This document shows, piece by piece, positions 24,164-32,767 of a stretch of DNA of 64,000 nucleotides. The translations under genes were made by a program, and so were the position numbers. Each line of letters opens with the position of its first letter. Position 1 is the stretch's first letter. Below the pieces are notes generated by a model. It searched no databases. It saw nothing but the letters and a program-made list of their open reading frames with translations, and was not told the DNA's origin. The DNA is from Haloarcula limicola (lineage in GTDB: Archaea; Halobacteriota; Halobacteria; Halobacteriales; Haloarculaceae): NCBI RefSeq assembly GCF_010119205.1, contig NZ_WRXM01000001.1:1116001-1180000 (forward strand), given 5' to 3'.

Positions 24164-26509
24164 TCAGCGCACCGATTCCAGCAGGAGGCGCTGTTCGACG
24201 CGCTTGACCTCGTGTTGCACGTCACGCACGGCGTCGATGTTCGCCGAGATGGAGGTGACGCCCTCGTCGACGAGGAACTGGACCATCTCGGGCTTCGAGG
24301 CCGCCTGTCCGCAGATGCTCGTCGCCACGTCGTACTCGCGGCAGGTGCCGATGACCTTCCCCATCAGGTCCAACACCGCGGGGTGGAGTTCGTCGAATCG
24401 ACCGGCGACGTTACCGTTGTTGCGGTCGACGGCGAGCGTGTACTGCGTGAGGTCGTTCGTCCCGAAGGAGACGAAGTCGAGCCCCGCTTCACAGAGCTCC
24501 TCGATGCAGAGCGCGCTCGCGGGCGTCTCGACCATGACGCCCCAGTCGCGCTTCTCGGGGTCGATGCCGACCTCCTGCATCAGCGCCTTCGCGCGCAGGA
24601 CGTCCTCGGCGTCGGTCACCAGCGGCAGCATCAGCTCGACGTTGTCGTAGCCGAGCTCGTAGAGGCGCTCGAACGCCCGGAGTTCGAGTTTGAACTCGCC
24701 GGGGCGGTCGAGCGACCGCCGGATGCCGCGGTAGCCGAGCATCGGGTTGTGCTCGCTGGGTTCGTCCTCACCGCCCTGTAGCTGCCGGAACTCGTCGGAG
24801 GGGGCGTCGAGCGTGCGTACCCGTACCGGCCGGGGGTAGAACGCCTCGGCGACGCTGCGGACGCCCTCGACGATCTCGTCGACGTAGGCGCGCTCGCCGT
24901 GGTCCTCGACGTAGCGGGCCGGCGTCTTGTTCGTCGAGAGGATCATGTGCTCGATGCGGAGCAGGCCGACGCCGTCCGCGCCCGTCGCCGCGGCGCGTTC
25001 GGCGGCCTCCGGGATGGAGACGTTGACCTTCACCTCGGTGCCGGTCATGGGCTTGACCGGCGAGTGCTGCTGGGAGGGCTCCGCGGCCGCCGGCTGTTCC
25101 GCACCCGCGTTCGCGTCTGTTTCCGTCGACTCCTCCGTCTCGGCGATCTCGGTCCCCTGCTCGACGGTCCCCATGTCGCCGTCGATGGTGACGATCTGGC
25201 CGTCGCGGAGCCGGTCGCTCGCGTCGTCCGCTCCCACGACCGCCGGGACGCCGAGTTCGCGCGAGACGATCGCCGCGTGGCTGGTCATCCCGCCCTGGTC
25301 GGTGACGATGCCGGCCGCGCGCTTCATCGCCGGCACCATGTCGGGCGTCGTCATCTCGGTGACGATGATGTCGCCCTCCTCGACCTTGTCGAGGTTGTCG
25401 AGCTTCGAGACGATGCGGACCTCGCCGGTGACCTTCCCGGGACTGGACCCGATGCCGGTGAGGCGCACGTCGTCGGTCTGACTCTGCATCGCCCCGCCGT
25501 CGGCGACGCCCGAGGCCTCACCGCCCTCGTCGGCGCTGGCCGTGGCGGCGTCCGCTTCCTCGCCCTCGACGGCCTCGTCGATGGTCGTGATGGGGCGGGA
25601 CTGCAGGAGGTACACCTCGTCCTCGAAGATGGCCCACTCCACGTCCTGCGGGGTGTCGTAGTGGTCCTCGACGAGTTCCCCGACGTCGATGAGGCGGTGG
25701 ATCTCCTCGGGCGAGAGCACGCGCTCGTTGCGCTTCTCTTCGGGCACCGAGCGCTCGACGGTCTCGCCGTCCTCGCCGCGGACGCACATCACCTTCTTGT
25801 CGGCGACGGTGACCTCCTCGATCTCCTCGCTCTCGCGGTCGACGACGTAGTTGTCCGGCGAGACGGCCCCGGAGACGACGGCCTCGCCCAGCCCCCACGC
25901 GGCTTCGAGGATGGCCGTCGGCGCGCCGGTCGAGGGGTGGCTCGTGAACATGACGCCGGACTTCTCGGCGTCGACCATCTGCTGGACGACGACGGCGATG
26001 TCGACGGCGGCGTCGTCGAACCCCTGCTCGTTGCGGTAGTAGATGGCCCGCTGGGTGAACAGCGACGCCCAGCACTCCTTGACTCGCCGGAGGAGGTCGG
26101 CCCGCGAGACGTTGAGGTAGGTGTCCTGCTGGCCGGCGAAGGAGGCGTCCGGGAGGTCCTCGGCCGTCGCCGATGAGCGGACCGCCACGTCGGCGTCGCC
26201 CATCTCGTCGTAGGCCGCGAGCAGGTCCTCCTTGACCGAGGGCGGGGCCTCGGTCTCCAGAATGAGTTCCTGCGCGCGCTCGGCGGCCTCCGCGAGCGCC
26301 GCCGAGTCGTCGCTGTCGACGTCGACGACCTCGAACAGTTCCTCGTCGATCTCGGTCTCCTCGATGAACGACCGATACGTGTCGGCGGTGACGACGAACG
26401 CCGAGGGGACCGGGAGGCCCGCCGCGGTCAGTTCGCCGAGAGACGCTGCCTTGCCGCCGACCCGCGATAGGTCGTCGGCACCGATCTCGTCGAGCCACAG
26501 TGTTGGCAT
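24164..26509 (-). CDS. ppsA: Phosphoenolpyruvate synthase
   Basis: A 781-residue enzyme that makes PEP from pyruvate and ATP (releasing AMP and phosphate) for gluconeogenesis. The N-terminal ATP-binding domain includes RSSATAEDLPDASFAGQQDT. The swivelling phosphohistidine domain holds DQGGMTSHAAIVSRELG with His411. An acidic Ala/Glu linker precedes each interdomain joint. The C-terminal PEP/pyruvate barrel contains FVSFGTNDLTQYTLAVDRNN and the catalytic cysteine in SICGQAA. The start at 26509 is preferred. An ATG at 26539 lies inside the TATA-like sequence (aacttaatgg) and so should not be translated. Confidence 0.94.
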   Translation of the reverse strand: MPTLWLDEIGADDLSRVGGKAASLGELTAAGLPVPSAFVVTADTYRSFIEETEIDEELFEVVDVDSDDSAALAEAAERAQELILETEAPPSVKEDLLAAYDEMGDADVAVRSSATAEDLPDASFAGQQDTYLNVSRADLLRRVKECWASLFTQRAIYYRNEQGFDDAAVDIAVVVQQMVDAEKSGVMFTSHPSTGAPTAILEAAWGLGEAVVSGAVSPDNYVVDRESEEIEEVTVADKKVMCVRGEDGETVERSVPEEKRNERVLSPEEIHRLIDVGELVEDHYDTPQDVEWAIFEDEVYLLQSRPITTIDEAVEGEEADAATASADEGGEASGVADGGAMQSQTDDVRLTGIGSSPGKVTGEVRIVSKLDNLDKVEEGDIIVTEMTTPDMVPAMKRAAGIVTDQGGMTSHAAIVSRELGVPAVVGADDASDRLRDGQIVTIDGDMGTVEQGTEIAETEESTETDANAGAEQPAAAEPSQQHSPVKPMTGTEVKVNVSIPEAAERAAATGADGVGLLRIEHMILSTNKTPARYVEDHGERAYVDEIVEGVRSVAEAFYPRPVRVRTLDAPSDEFRQLQGGEDEPSEHNPMLGYRGIRRSLDRPGEFKLELRAFERLYELGYDNVELMLPLVTDAEDVLRAKALMQEVGIDPEKRDWGVMVETPASALCIEELCEAGLDFVSFGTNDLTQYTLAVDRNNGNVAGRFDELHPAVLDLMGKVIGTCREYDVATSICGQAASKPEMVQFLVDEGVTSISANIDAVRDVQHEVKRVEQRLLLESVR

Positions 26510-26595
26510 TGACTCGTTGTTTTGTTCCCCAAGAACCATTAAGTTGCTTCTGGTGGCGGCACGAACGGGGGGTCGTTCACTCGGAACCGAGGGAA

Positions 26596-27501
26596 TCAAA
26601 TCTCGATGATTCCGTCGTCGTCCTCGGCGTCAGGAACCGTCAGCGACCCGTCGAGCGTCGTCACGGCCCGTCCGCCGACCCACGCCTCGGTGCCGTCGGT
26701 GTCGACGCGGACGGTGCCGGGCCGGTCTAAGAAGTGGCCCTGTTCGACGACGACCTGCTCGATGGTGTCGTCGAGCGCGCCGTACCGGCGGACGTACGCG
26801 CCGCAGGCCCCGGCGGCGGTTCCGGTCACTGGGTCCTCGGCGATGCCCGCGAGCGGCGCGAACGCCCGCCCGTGCAGCGTCGACTCGCCGCTGATCGTGT
26901 CGAAGGTAAACGCGTATAGCCCCATCGCGTCGGCCGCCTCGCAGCACGCCTCGATGGCCGCCGGGTCCGGGTCGAGGCCGCTGAGATGCTCGAAGTAGTT
27001 GATGGGGACCAACAGCCACGGGAAGCCGGTGTCGCCCACCGAGAGCGGCAGGTCCGCGCCCACGTCCCGCAGCGTCGCCACGTCCGCGCCGAGGGCGTCG
27101 GCCACGTCCGCGAGCGGGAGGTCCACCTCGCGGATGTCGGCCTCGCCCTGCTCCATCCACACCGTCCCGTCGGGTTTGACCTCCGCGTCGAGGACGCCGC
27201 GGGCCGTCTCGAACGTGCACTGCTCGGCCGCCAACGCGCCGCGCTCGAACAGCGCGGCGTGGGCCGCGACGGTGGCGTGCCCGCAGAGGTCGACCTCCCG
27301 CTCGGGCGTGAAGTAGCGCAGTCGCCGGTCGGCGTCCTCGCTCGGCAGGACGAACGCCGTCTCGCTGGCCCCCAGCTCGTTCGCGATGGCCTGCAGCTGG
27401 TCGTCGGTCAGTCCCTCGGCCTCGGGCACCACCCCGGCCGGGTTGCCCGTCATCGGTTCGGCGGCGAACGCGTCGACGAGCAGCGCCTGTCGCGTCTCCA
27501 T
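26596..27501 (-). CDS. PhzF-family isomerase-like protein
   Basis: A 301-residue protein with the two-lobed PhzF (diaminopimelate-epimerase-like) fold. Motifs are VDAFAAEPMTGNPAGVV near the N-terminus, SETAFVLPSE (with the likely catalytic Glu), RYFTPEREVDLCGHATVAAH and AEDPVTGTAAGACGAYVRRY. Non-phenazine members of this family are uncharacterised isomerases, so a phenazine role is not implied. The ATG at 27501 is supported by a TATA-like ctgttatcc (27525-27533, minus) 24-32 bases upstream. A longer frame to 27660 is Arg/Pro-rich and non-coding. Confidence 0.9.
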   Translation of the reverse strand: METRQALLVDAFAAEPMTGNPAGVVPEAEGLTDDQLQAIANELGASETAFVLPSEDADRRLRYFTPEREVDLCGHATVAAHAALFERGALAAEQCTFETARGVLDAEVKPDGTVWMEQGEADIREVDLPLADVADALGADVATLRDVGADLPLSVGDTGFPWLLVPINYFEHLSGLDPDPAAIEACCEAADAMGLYAFTFDTISGESTLHGRAFAPLAGIAEDPVTGTAAGACGAYVRRYGALDDTIEQVVVEQGHFLDRPGTVRVDTDGTEAWVGGRAVTTLDGSLTVPDAEDDDGIIEI

Positions 27502-27524
27502 GCCACCGTGTTGTGGGACCCCCC

Positions 27525-27533
27525 GGATAACAG
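27525..27533 (-). promoter_or_regulatory. TATA box for the PhzF-family gene
   Basis: The minus-strand ctgttatcc lies 24-32 bases before the ATG at 27501. The remaining divergent gap to 27732 carries gtatagtgatgtatag (27702-27717), a repeated gtatag motif serving the opposite promoter. Confidence 0.45.
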
Positions 27534-27732
27534 TTGCTGGTACCTCGAACGACAGTTCCGGTGTCGCCTTCGACCGGCGTAGCGTGAAGCAACTGCGCGG
27601 TAAGCACGCGTATCGACGGACGCGGGTGCCGCGTCGCGGCCATCGACAACTATCCGGCACCTAAAGCCCGCGTTCGCCCGCTGAGGGAAGTAAGCGACGT
27701 ATAGTGATGTATAGCCGTCCGGACGTTCCGGT

Positions 27733-28380
27733 ATGCGCTCGTACATCACCACGGTCGGCAAGTGGGTGCTCGCAAAGACGGACGCGCTCGGCATCGCCAC
27801 GCCCGACGTCATCTACGGGTTCGGCGACCGCTGGCTCGATCTGGTCTCTAACACGCCGACCGAGGAAGCCCACGCCGTCGCCGACGTGCTCTACCGGGAG
27901 TACGAACCCGATTCCGTGATCGACTTCGGATGCGGGCTCGGTCGCTACCTCACCGGGTTCCAGGCTCACGGGGCCGCCATCCACGGCGTCGAGGGCTTTT
28001 CCGAGGCCCGAGACCACGCCGAGATACCGGCCGAGGCGCTCACCATCCACGACCTCCGCGAGCCGCTGGAACTCGACGAGCGGTACGAGTTAGCGCTGTG
28101 TATCGAGGCCGCCGAACACATCCCGTCGCGGTTCGCCGACACGCTCGTCGAGACGCTCACGGCAGCCGCGCCGCGCGTGGTCTTCACCGCCGCGCCGCCC
28201 GGCCACAGGGGGACCCACCACGTGAACGAAGCCCCGCGGGAGTACTGGATCGAGAAGTTCCGGTCGAACGGGTTCTCGTACGCCGCCGAGGAGACGGACC
28301 GGCTCCAGGAATCGATCCGCTCCGAGATCGACGCCGCGGAGTGGGTCGCCGACCGTCCCTTCATCTTCGTCGAGCAGTAG
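27733..28380 (+). CDS. Class I SAM-dependent methyltransferase
   Basis: A 215-residue methyltransferase with motif I VIDFGCGLGRYLTGF (about residues 62-76), an acidic residue in IHGVEGFSEAR, and motif II ELALCIEAAEHIPSRFADTL. The sequence HRGTHHVNEAPREYWIEKF after the core is typical of enzymes acting on small molecules or sugars. An N-terminal helical cap of about 50 residues precedes the fold. It has its own TATA element (about 27700-27710) and ends tail to tail with the beta-helix gene. The acceptor is unknown. Confidence 0.88.
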   Translation: MRSYITTVGKWVLAKTDALGIATPDVIYGFGDRWLDLVSNTPTEEAHAVADVLYREYEPDSVIDFGCGLGRYLTGFQAHGAAIHGVEGFSEARDHAEIPAEALTIHDLREPLELDERYELALCIEAAEHIPSRFADTLVETLTAAAPRVVFTAAPPGHRGTHHVNEAPREYWIEKFRSNGFSYAAEETDRLQESIRSEIDAAEWVADRPFIFVEQ

Positions 28381-28437
28381 CGCGACACCCGCGGTCGTAC
28401 CGTGTACGCGCGATAATCGCGAGAAGCCCCGACTGGG

Positions 28438-30114
28438 TCAGTTTGCCAGTCGTTCGGCCGCGTCTTCGCCGCCGGCGCCTTCGGTCACCGGCGTAGCGTC
28501 TCCGCTCGGCCCGCTCGGTTCGAGCAGTGCGAGGGTGCCGTTACCGACGACCGAGACCGTGACGCTGCCACCGTCGACGGTCGCACCCTCGACTCGCGTC
28601 CACGTCTCGCCGTCGTGGTACCACAGTTCGGCGTGCTCCCCGTCGCTGCGGGCCGGGACGGAGAACGCGGCACGGAGGTCGTCCGACGGGAGCGCGCTCA
28701 CCGCTCGGAGCGCCTCACCGGTCCGCTCGTAACCGTCGGGGAGCGGCGGGAGCGAAGTCGCCGCCGCGAGCGTCGGTTCCCCGGTGAACGAGACCGTCAC
28801 GCCGGAGATCGAGAGCCGGTCGGCGTCGAACCCGTCGCCGTCCCGCGCCGTGTCGTTGAACGCCGCTCCGGCGTTGCCCCGGAGCGTGACGTTGCCGAGC
28901 GTGCCGGTGCTCCGCGTCGTTCTGATTCCGTCGCCGGCGTTGTCACGGACGACCGTGTCCCGAATCCGAACGTCGCTGGCGTCGACGAGTCTGACGCCGT
29001 CGCCCCCGTTGCCCGCGATTACCGTGTTCGAGACGGTGTGATTGAACACGTCGAACCGGAAGTCGACGCCGACGCCGCCGTTGTTCCGCACGTCGGCGTC
29101 GCGGATAGCCACACGGCTGACGCCCGTCGTGCCGACGACGACGCCGCGGTCGCCGTTGTCCGTCGCCCGCAGGTCGGAGAGCGTGACGTTGCGGGAGGCC
29201 TGTCCGACGCGGACGCCCACGTCAGCGTTGGCCGAGGCGTTCAGCGAGCGCACCGTGAGGTTCGTCGTCTCCCACGTCCGCAGTCCGTCGCCGTTCTCGG
29301 CGAGCGTGACGTTCTCGACCGTCGAGTCCTCGGCGTCGTAGAGGAGGAGGCCGCCCCCGTTGCCACGGGCGTCGAGGTCCGAGACGCGCAGCGTCGGCCC
29401 GCCCCGGAAGATCTCGCCGGCGACGACGCCGCGCTCCCAGTCGCGCACCCGCAGGTCGGTGACGGTGACGTTGGCGAGTTCCGGGCCGACGCGCTCGCCG
29501 TCGGTCCCGTTGAACACGCGGACGCCGACCGTATCGTTCCGACCGACGCCGTCGACGACGTGCCCGTCGCCGTCGATGACCACGTCGTCGGACCGGACGC
29601 GGATGCACGTCTCGACGCCGCTGTCCTGCAGGTCCGTCGTCAGCTCGTAGCGGCCGGGTTCGGTGATGGTCGTGCAGGCGTCGATCGGCTCGACGCTCGC
29701 GGCGGTGCCGCTGCGCTGTCCCGTGAGGACGCCGGTCACGTCCTCGCCGTCGAGTTCGAGGCGGAACTCGGAGTCTCCGCTGGTCTTCTCGAAGGCGACG
29801 ATGCGTCCCTCGACCTCGTAGGCGTCGCCCCACTGGTCGCCGGCGGTCCCGGTGACGGTGACTGTTCCGTCGTCGTTCTCGACGACTCGGTCGCTCGCTT
29901 CGGCCGCGTAGCCGTCGGCCTGCGTCTTCGAGACCGATCCCTCGACGGTGAACGCGTAATCGAAGGACTTCCCCTCCGACGTCGACTCGACGACGAAGGT
30001 GCCGTCGCCGACGGTCTGTGCCGCTCCGAGGGGCAACAGGCCGAGCGCCGCGGTTCCCGTCACGATGAGCGCCGAGAGGAGGAACAGACTCGCGTGGGTC
30101 CGTACCGCGTTCAT
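28438..30114 (-). CDS. Secreted right-handed beta-helix (NosD-like) surface protein
   Basis: A 558-residue exported protein. Residues 1-32 are a signal peptide (SLFLLSALIVTGTAALGLLP). An N-terminal beta domain follows. From about residue 140 the pattern ITEPGRYELTTDLQDSG introduces a NosD/CASH-type parallel beta-helix. Its repeated rungs are visible as NVTLAENGDGLR, NVTLSDLRATDNGDRGVV, IRDADVRNNGGVGV and IRDTVVRDNAGDGI. A C-terminal beta-sandwich (SDGEHAELWYHDGETWTRVE) ends without a clear membrane anchor. Such proteins bind or cleave polysaccharide or mediate surface contacts. The ligand is unknown. It is divergent from the phosphoribosyltransferase gene. Confidence 0.85.
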   Translation of the reverse strand: MNAVRTHASLFLLSALIVTGTAALGLLPLGAAQTVGDGTFVVESTSEGKSFDYAFTVEGSVSKTQADGYAAEASDRVVENDDGTVTVTGTAGDQWGDAYEVEGRIVAFEKTSGDSEFRLELDGEDVTGVLTGQRSGTAASVEPIDACTTITEPGRYELTTDLQDSGVETCIRVRSDDVVIDGDGHVVDGVGRNDTVGVRVFNGTDGERVGPELANVTVTDLRVRDWERGVVAGEIFRGGPTLRVSDLDARGNGGGLLLYDAEDSTVENVTLAENGDGLRTWETTNLTVRSLNASANADVGVRVGQASRNVTLSDLRATDNGDRGVVVGTTGVSRVAIRDADVRNNGGVGVDFRFDVFNHTVSNTVIAGNGGDGVRLVDASDVRIRDTVVRDNAGDGIRTTRSTGTLGNVTLRGNAGAAFNDTARDGDGFDADRLSISGVTVSFTGEPTLAAATSLPPLPDGYERTGEALRAVSALPSDDLRAAFSVPARSDGEHAELWYHDGETWTRVEGATVDGGSVTVSVVGNGTLALLEPSGPSGDATPVTEGAGGEDAAERLAN

Positions 30115-30286
30115 GTCTCGGGCTTGGACGAACCGAGGAGTTAGTTAGGCGGCCCATGCGAGCGATAAGCACCGGTAACTCCGTTTCGGGGACAGTTGGG
30201 AACTGTTCTGTGTCAGGAGGGCGCTCGGCGGTCTACCGACCGACGTCGCGGCGACGGCGGCCGAAACTCCGAGAAGCCCGTTCTGA

Positions 30287-30296
30287 AACGGTTAAG
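30287..30296 (+). promoter_or_regulatory. TATA box for the phosphoribosyltransferase gene
   Basis: The element gaaacggttaag (about 30286-30297) is centred 28 bases before the ATG at 30320. Confidence 0.4.
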
Positions 30297-30319
30297 TCCG
30301 CCCGTCCACGCGAGAGTGT

Positions 30320-31015
30320 ATGGGCGAGTTACCGGAGGAGTTCCCGTGTACGATCACCAACTGGGAGTACATCTACGGCCTCTGTCGTGACGTGGCCGAC
30401 GACGTGAAGGCCGCCGACTTCGAACCGGACGTGGTCGTCGCCTTGGCCCGCGGCGGGTGGTTCGCCGGTCGATGCCTCTGTGACTTCCTCGGGCTCGACG
30501 ACCTGGCGAGCCTGAAGGTCGAACACTACGTCGGCACCGCACAGAAGGGCGACGAGGCCGAGGTCCGCTATCCGCTGGCCGACGGCGCGGTCGAGGGAAA
30601 GGACGTCCTCGTCGTCGACGACATCGCCGACACCGGCCAGTCTCTCGAGACGGCCGCCGAGGCCGTACAGGAGCAGGACCCCGGGAGCGTCCGGACGGCG
30701 ACGCTACAGCTGCTTCAGACCAGCGAGCACGAACCGGAGTTCGTCGGCGAGCGCCTCGACGAGTGGACGTGGGTCGTCTACCCCTGGAACTTCGTCGAGG
30801 ACATGATCGAACTCGTCGGCAGCGTCATGGAGAAGAGCGACCGGACGGTCCACACCACCGATGACGTCCGCTCGCTCCTCCGGTCGTACCACGGCGTCGA
30901 GCGCATCGAGATGGAGATCGCCCAGCCCGACCGCCTCGACGAAGTGATGGACGAGATGGTCAGGCGGGACGCGGCGACGAGAGAGGGCGAGGGCTGGCGA
31001 CTCACCGACGGCTAA
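30320..31015 (+). CDS. Phosphoribosyltransferase-family protein
   Basis: A 231-residue type I phosphoribosyltransferase. The PRPP-binding loop is DVLVVDDIADTGQSLETA (about residues 95-112), and the flexible-loop region is VVVALARGGWFAGRCLCDFL. These haloarchaeal proteins are often annotated as hypoxanthine/xanthine transferases, but the substrate-specificity hood here (SEHEPEFVGERLDEWTWVVY) is not diagnostic. The C-terminal 70 residues form an extra helical domain (DDVRSLLRSYHGVERIEMEI) not needed for catalysis. A role in base salvage or in regulation is possible. Confidence applies to the family only. Confidence 0.85.
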   Translation: MGELPEEFPCTITNWEYIYGLCRDVADDVKAADFEPDVVVALARGGWFAGRCLCDFLGLDDLASLKVEHYVGTAQKGDEAEVRYPLADGAVEGKDVLVVDDIADTGQSLETAAEAVQEQDPGSVRTATLQLLQTSEHEPEFVGERLDEWTWVVYPWNFVEDMIELVGSVMEKSDRTVHTTDDVRSLLRSYHGVERIEMEIAQPDRLDEVMDEMVRRDAATREGEGWRLTDG

Positions 31016-31051
31016 GAACGGACACTTCTCGTTCTCTATCCGGGCGCTCCG

Positions 31052-31168
31052 TCAGCGGCGGCGACGGCGGCCGTCGTCCCGGACGTACTCTAACGCGGCG
31101 ACGAACTCCTCGGCGTCGACCCTGTCTTCGGTCTCTTCGAGTCGCTCGCGTATCTTCGTGGGAGTCAT
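31052..31168 (-). CDS. Possible 38-residue basic-tailed protein
   Basis: A short frame MTPTKIRERLEETEDRVDAE, continuing EEFVAALEYVRDDGRRRRR, with regular haloarchaeal codon use and a helical, charged composition. It ends just before the phosphoribosyltransferase stop region. The gap upstream (31169-31251) carries a 10-bp inverted repeat (31171-31226) and a TATA-like gaattatgcc (about 31196-31205, minus) 28-37 bases from the ATG. The regulatory-looking upstream region argues that the frame is real. No family is recognised. Confidence 0.4.
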   Translation of the reverse strand: MTPTKIRERLEETEDRVDAEEFVAALEYVRDDGRRRRR

Positions 31169-31170
31169 GC

Positions 31171-31226
31171 GTATTGTTAGCATAGAACCTGACGCGGCAT
31201 AATTCTTTCTGTCGTTCTAACAATAC
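31171..31226. promoter_or_regulatory. Spaced perfect inverted repeat upstream of the 38-residue ORF
   Basis: GTATTGTTAG (31171-31180) is the exact reverse complement of CTAACAATAC (31217-31226), with a 36-base spacer. The inner bases AGAAC (about 31184-31188) and GTTCT (31214-31218) extend the match, offset by three bases. The left arm begins two bases upstream of the ATG and the spacer includes the TATA-like element, which is a repressor-like geometry. Confidence 0.45.
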
Positions 31227-31251
31227 TGCGCGGCGTGAAACGGCGGTCCGA

Positions 31252-31524
31252 TCAGTCGTCGGACTCGACGATTCGGTCCTCGTGGAGCTCGATCCACTCC
31301 CGCAGCGGTCCGCGGACCCCCTCGACGGTGACGGTCACGTCGCCGTCGAACCCCCAGCGCGCCCGCGGCGCGTCCTCGCCGAAGCGAATCGGAACGTCGA
31401 CGCGTAAGCCCTCCGCGGAGAGTTCCAGCGCCTCCTCTCGGTCGACCGTCTCGTCCAGCAGCCGTTCGACCGCCTCGTGGAGCTGTTCGAAGTCGGGTTC
31501 GGGGACGCCCGCTGACTCGCTCAT
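31252..31524 (-). CDS. Small uncharacterised acidic protein
   Basis: A 90-residue protein from the ATG at 31524 (MSESAGVPEPDFEQLHEAVE). A helical N-terminal part is followed by beta strands (LELSAEGLRVDVPIRFGED and RARWGFDGDVTVTVEGVRG), a layout loosely like amphi-Trp-domain proteins, though the match is not convincing. It lies 94 bases downstream of the site-2 protease on the same strand and may be co-transcribed. An upstream in-frame GTG/ATG region to 31545 is possible but adds only seven polar residues. Confidence 0.72.
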   Translation of the reverse strand: MSESAGVPEPDFEQLHEAVERLLDETVDREEALELSAEGLRVDVPIRFGEDAPRARWGFDGDVTVTVEGVRGPLREWIELHEDRIVESDD

Positions 31525-31618
31525 GGGCACCCGTTCACGCTCCACCTATCTCTGTGTTTCCCCGGCGAGGTCAGGACGCTCGGAGAGCAGAAGAGTCGGA
31601 ACCGGTCGCCGTCAGCGG

Positions 31619-32725
31619 TCACAGCGAGATGACGATCGGTACCGGCGCGAAACACAGCACGCCGAGGACGAACGTCAGGACGCCGACGGCCGCCCGTTTG
31701 GTCCCGAGCGGCGTCTCGTCCAGCGGCGTCGCCGACCCGACGCGTCCGAAGACGAGCGTCAGCACGCCCCAGAACGCCCACAGCGCCGCCGCCTGGCCGT
31801 TCTCGAAGGCGACGAGGTAGCCCGCGAGGCCGAACAGGAGCAGCGGGACCGCCAGCTGGATCGACCGCATCCGGTCGCCCAACAGCGAGCGCGTGACGTG
31901 CGCGCCGTCGAGTTGTCCCACCGGCAGCAGGTTCAGGAACGTGACGAACGCGCCGACCCACCCGGCGATGACGACGGGATTGGGGATCAGGGTCGGGTCG
32001 GCATAGACGACCTGTTCGCCGAGCAGCGCCGCGATGCCGCGAATCAGCAGCGGGTAGCCGATGTCGACGTGCGCGATGAGGCCGCCGGGGACCCGAACGG
32101 GGTCCATCGTGACGCCGACGGCGGTGACCAATATCGTCGCCGCCAGCCCCGCGAGCGGTCCCGCGACGCCGATGTCGAACAGCGCCTTCCGGTCGGGGAT
32201 GTTGTCGTTCATCTGGATGACCGCCCCCAGCGTGCCGATGACGTTGAACGGGAGCGGGATGAAGTAGGGCAGGCTCGCCTGCACCTCGTGGTACCGGCTC
32301 AGCGCGTAGTGGCCGAACTCGTGGACCGCGAGGATGCCGAGCACCGCCGCCGCGAAGGGCCACGCTCCCACCAGCGAGACCGGGTCCGAGATGACCGGTA
32401 GCCCGTACCACCGGCTCCCCGCGTACAGCGTCGAGAGCAGCGTCGCCAGCGCCAGGGCGACGTTCGTCCACGGGACGCCGTCGACGCCCAGCGACCGCTT
32501 CTCGGCGACGAGGACGTACTCGCCGGTCTCCTCCGTGAGACGGACCCGATAGCCGCGACTGCGAAACGTCGGCCCGACCGCCTGCACGACGCGCTCGCGT
32601 TCCGTCATCGGCTCGCCGTAGTACCGGATCCCGTCCTCGGGCGTCGTGTCCACCTCGTAGACGTAGAAGGCGTCGGCGAGTCGCTCGGGGTCGGGGAGGT
32701 CCGTCGACGACGACGTGTGGGCCAT
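31619..32725 (-). CDS. Site-2 protease (M50) intramembrane metalloprotease
   Basis: A 368-residue intramembrane zinc protease. The zinc motif HEFGH covers residues 135-139 within a membrane helix (VLGILAVHEFGHYALSRYHE). The second metal site is LLPVGQLDGAHVTRSLLG (an Asp in an LDG motif). A soluble N-terminal domain of about 85 residues precedes six or so membrane segments. Such enzymes cleave membrane-anchored regulators or signal-peptide remnants. It lies 42 bases downstream of scpA on the same strand. Start: the ATG at 32725. A GTG one codon earlier is possible. Confidence 0.9.
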   Translation of the reverse strand: MAHTSSSTDLPDPERLADAFYVYEVDTTPEDGIRYYGEPMTERERVVQAVGPTFRSRGYRVRLTEETGEYVLVAEKRSLGVDGVPWTNVALALATLLSTLYAGSRWYGLPVISDPVSLVGAWPFAAAVLGILAVHEFGHYALSRYHEVQASLPYFIPLPFNVIGTLGAVIQMNDNIPDRKALFDIGVAGPLAGLAATILVTAVGVTMDPVRVPGGLIAHVDIGYPLLIRGIAALLGEQVVYADPTLIPNPVVIAGWVGAFVTFLNLLPVGQLDGAHVTRSLLGDRMRSIQLAVPLLLFGLAGYLVAFENGQAAALWAFWGVLTLVFGRVGSATPLDETPLGTKRAAVGVLTFVLGVLCFAPVPIVISL

Positions 32726-32767
32726 CACCCCTCTCTACGGGTTCGTCCCGTTTGAACCTGTTTCCGC

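Noticed and set aside
24899-26176. 425-codon frame opposite ppsA
   Set aside because: Antisense shadow of a gene with all PEP synthase motifs.
28615-30144. 509-codon frame opposite the beta-helix gene
   Set aside because: Antisense shadow. The minus-strand protein has a signal peptide and clear beta-helix rungs, and this frame has only low-complexity Val/Arg/Asp sequence.
31252-31524. Calling the small acidic protein an amphi-Trp-domain protein
   Set aside because: The beta pattern is only loosely similar, and the tryptophan spacing that defines that domain is not evident.
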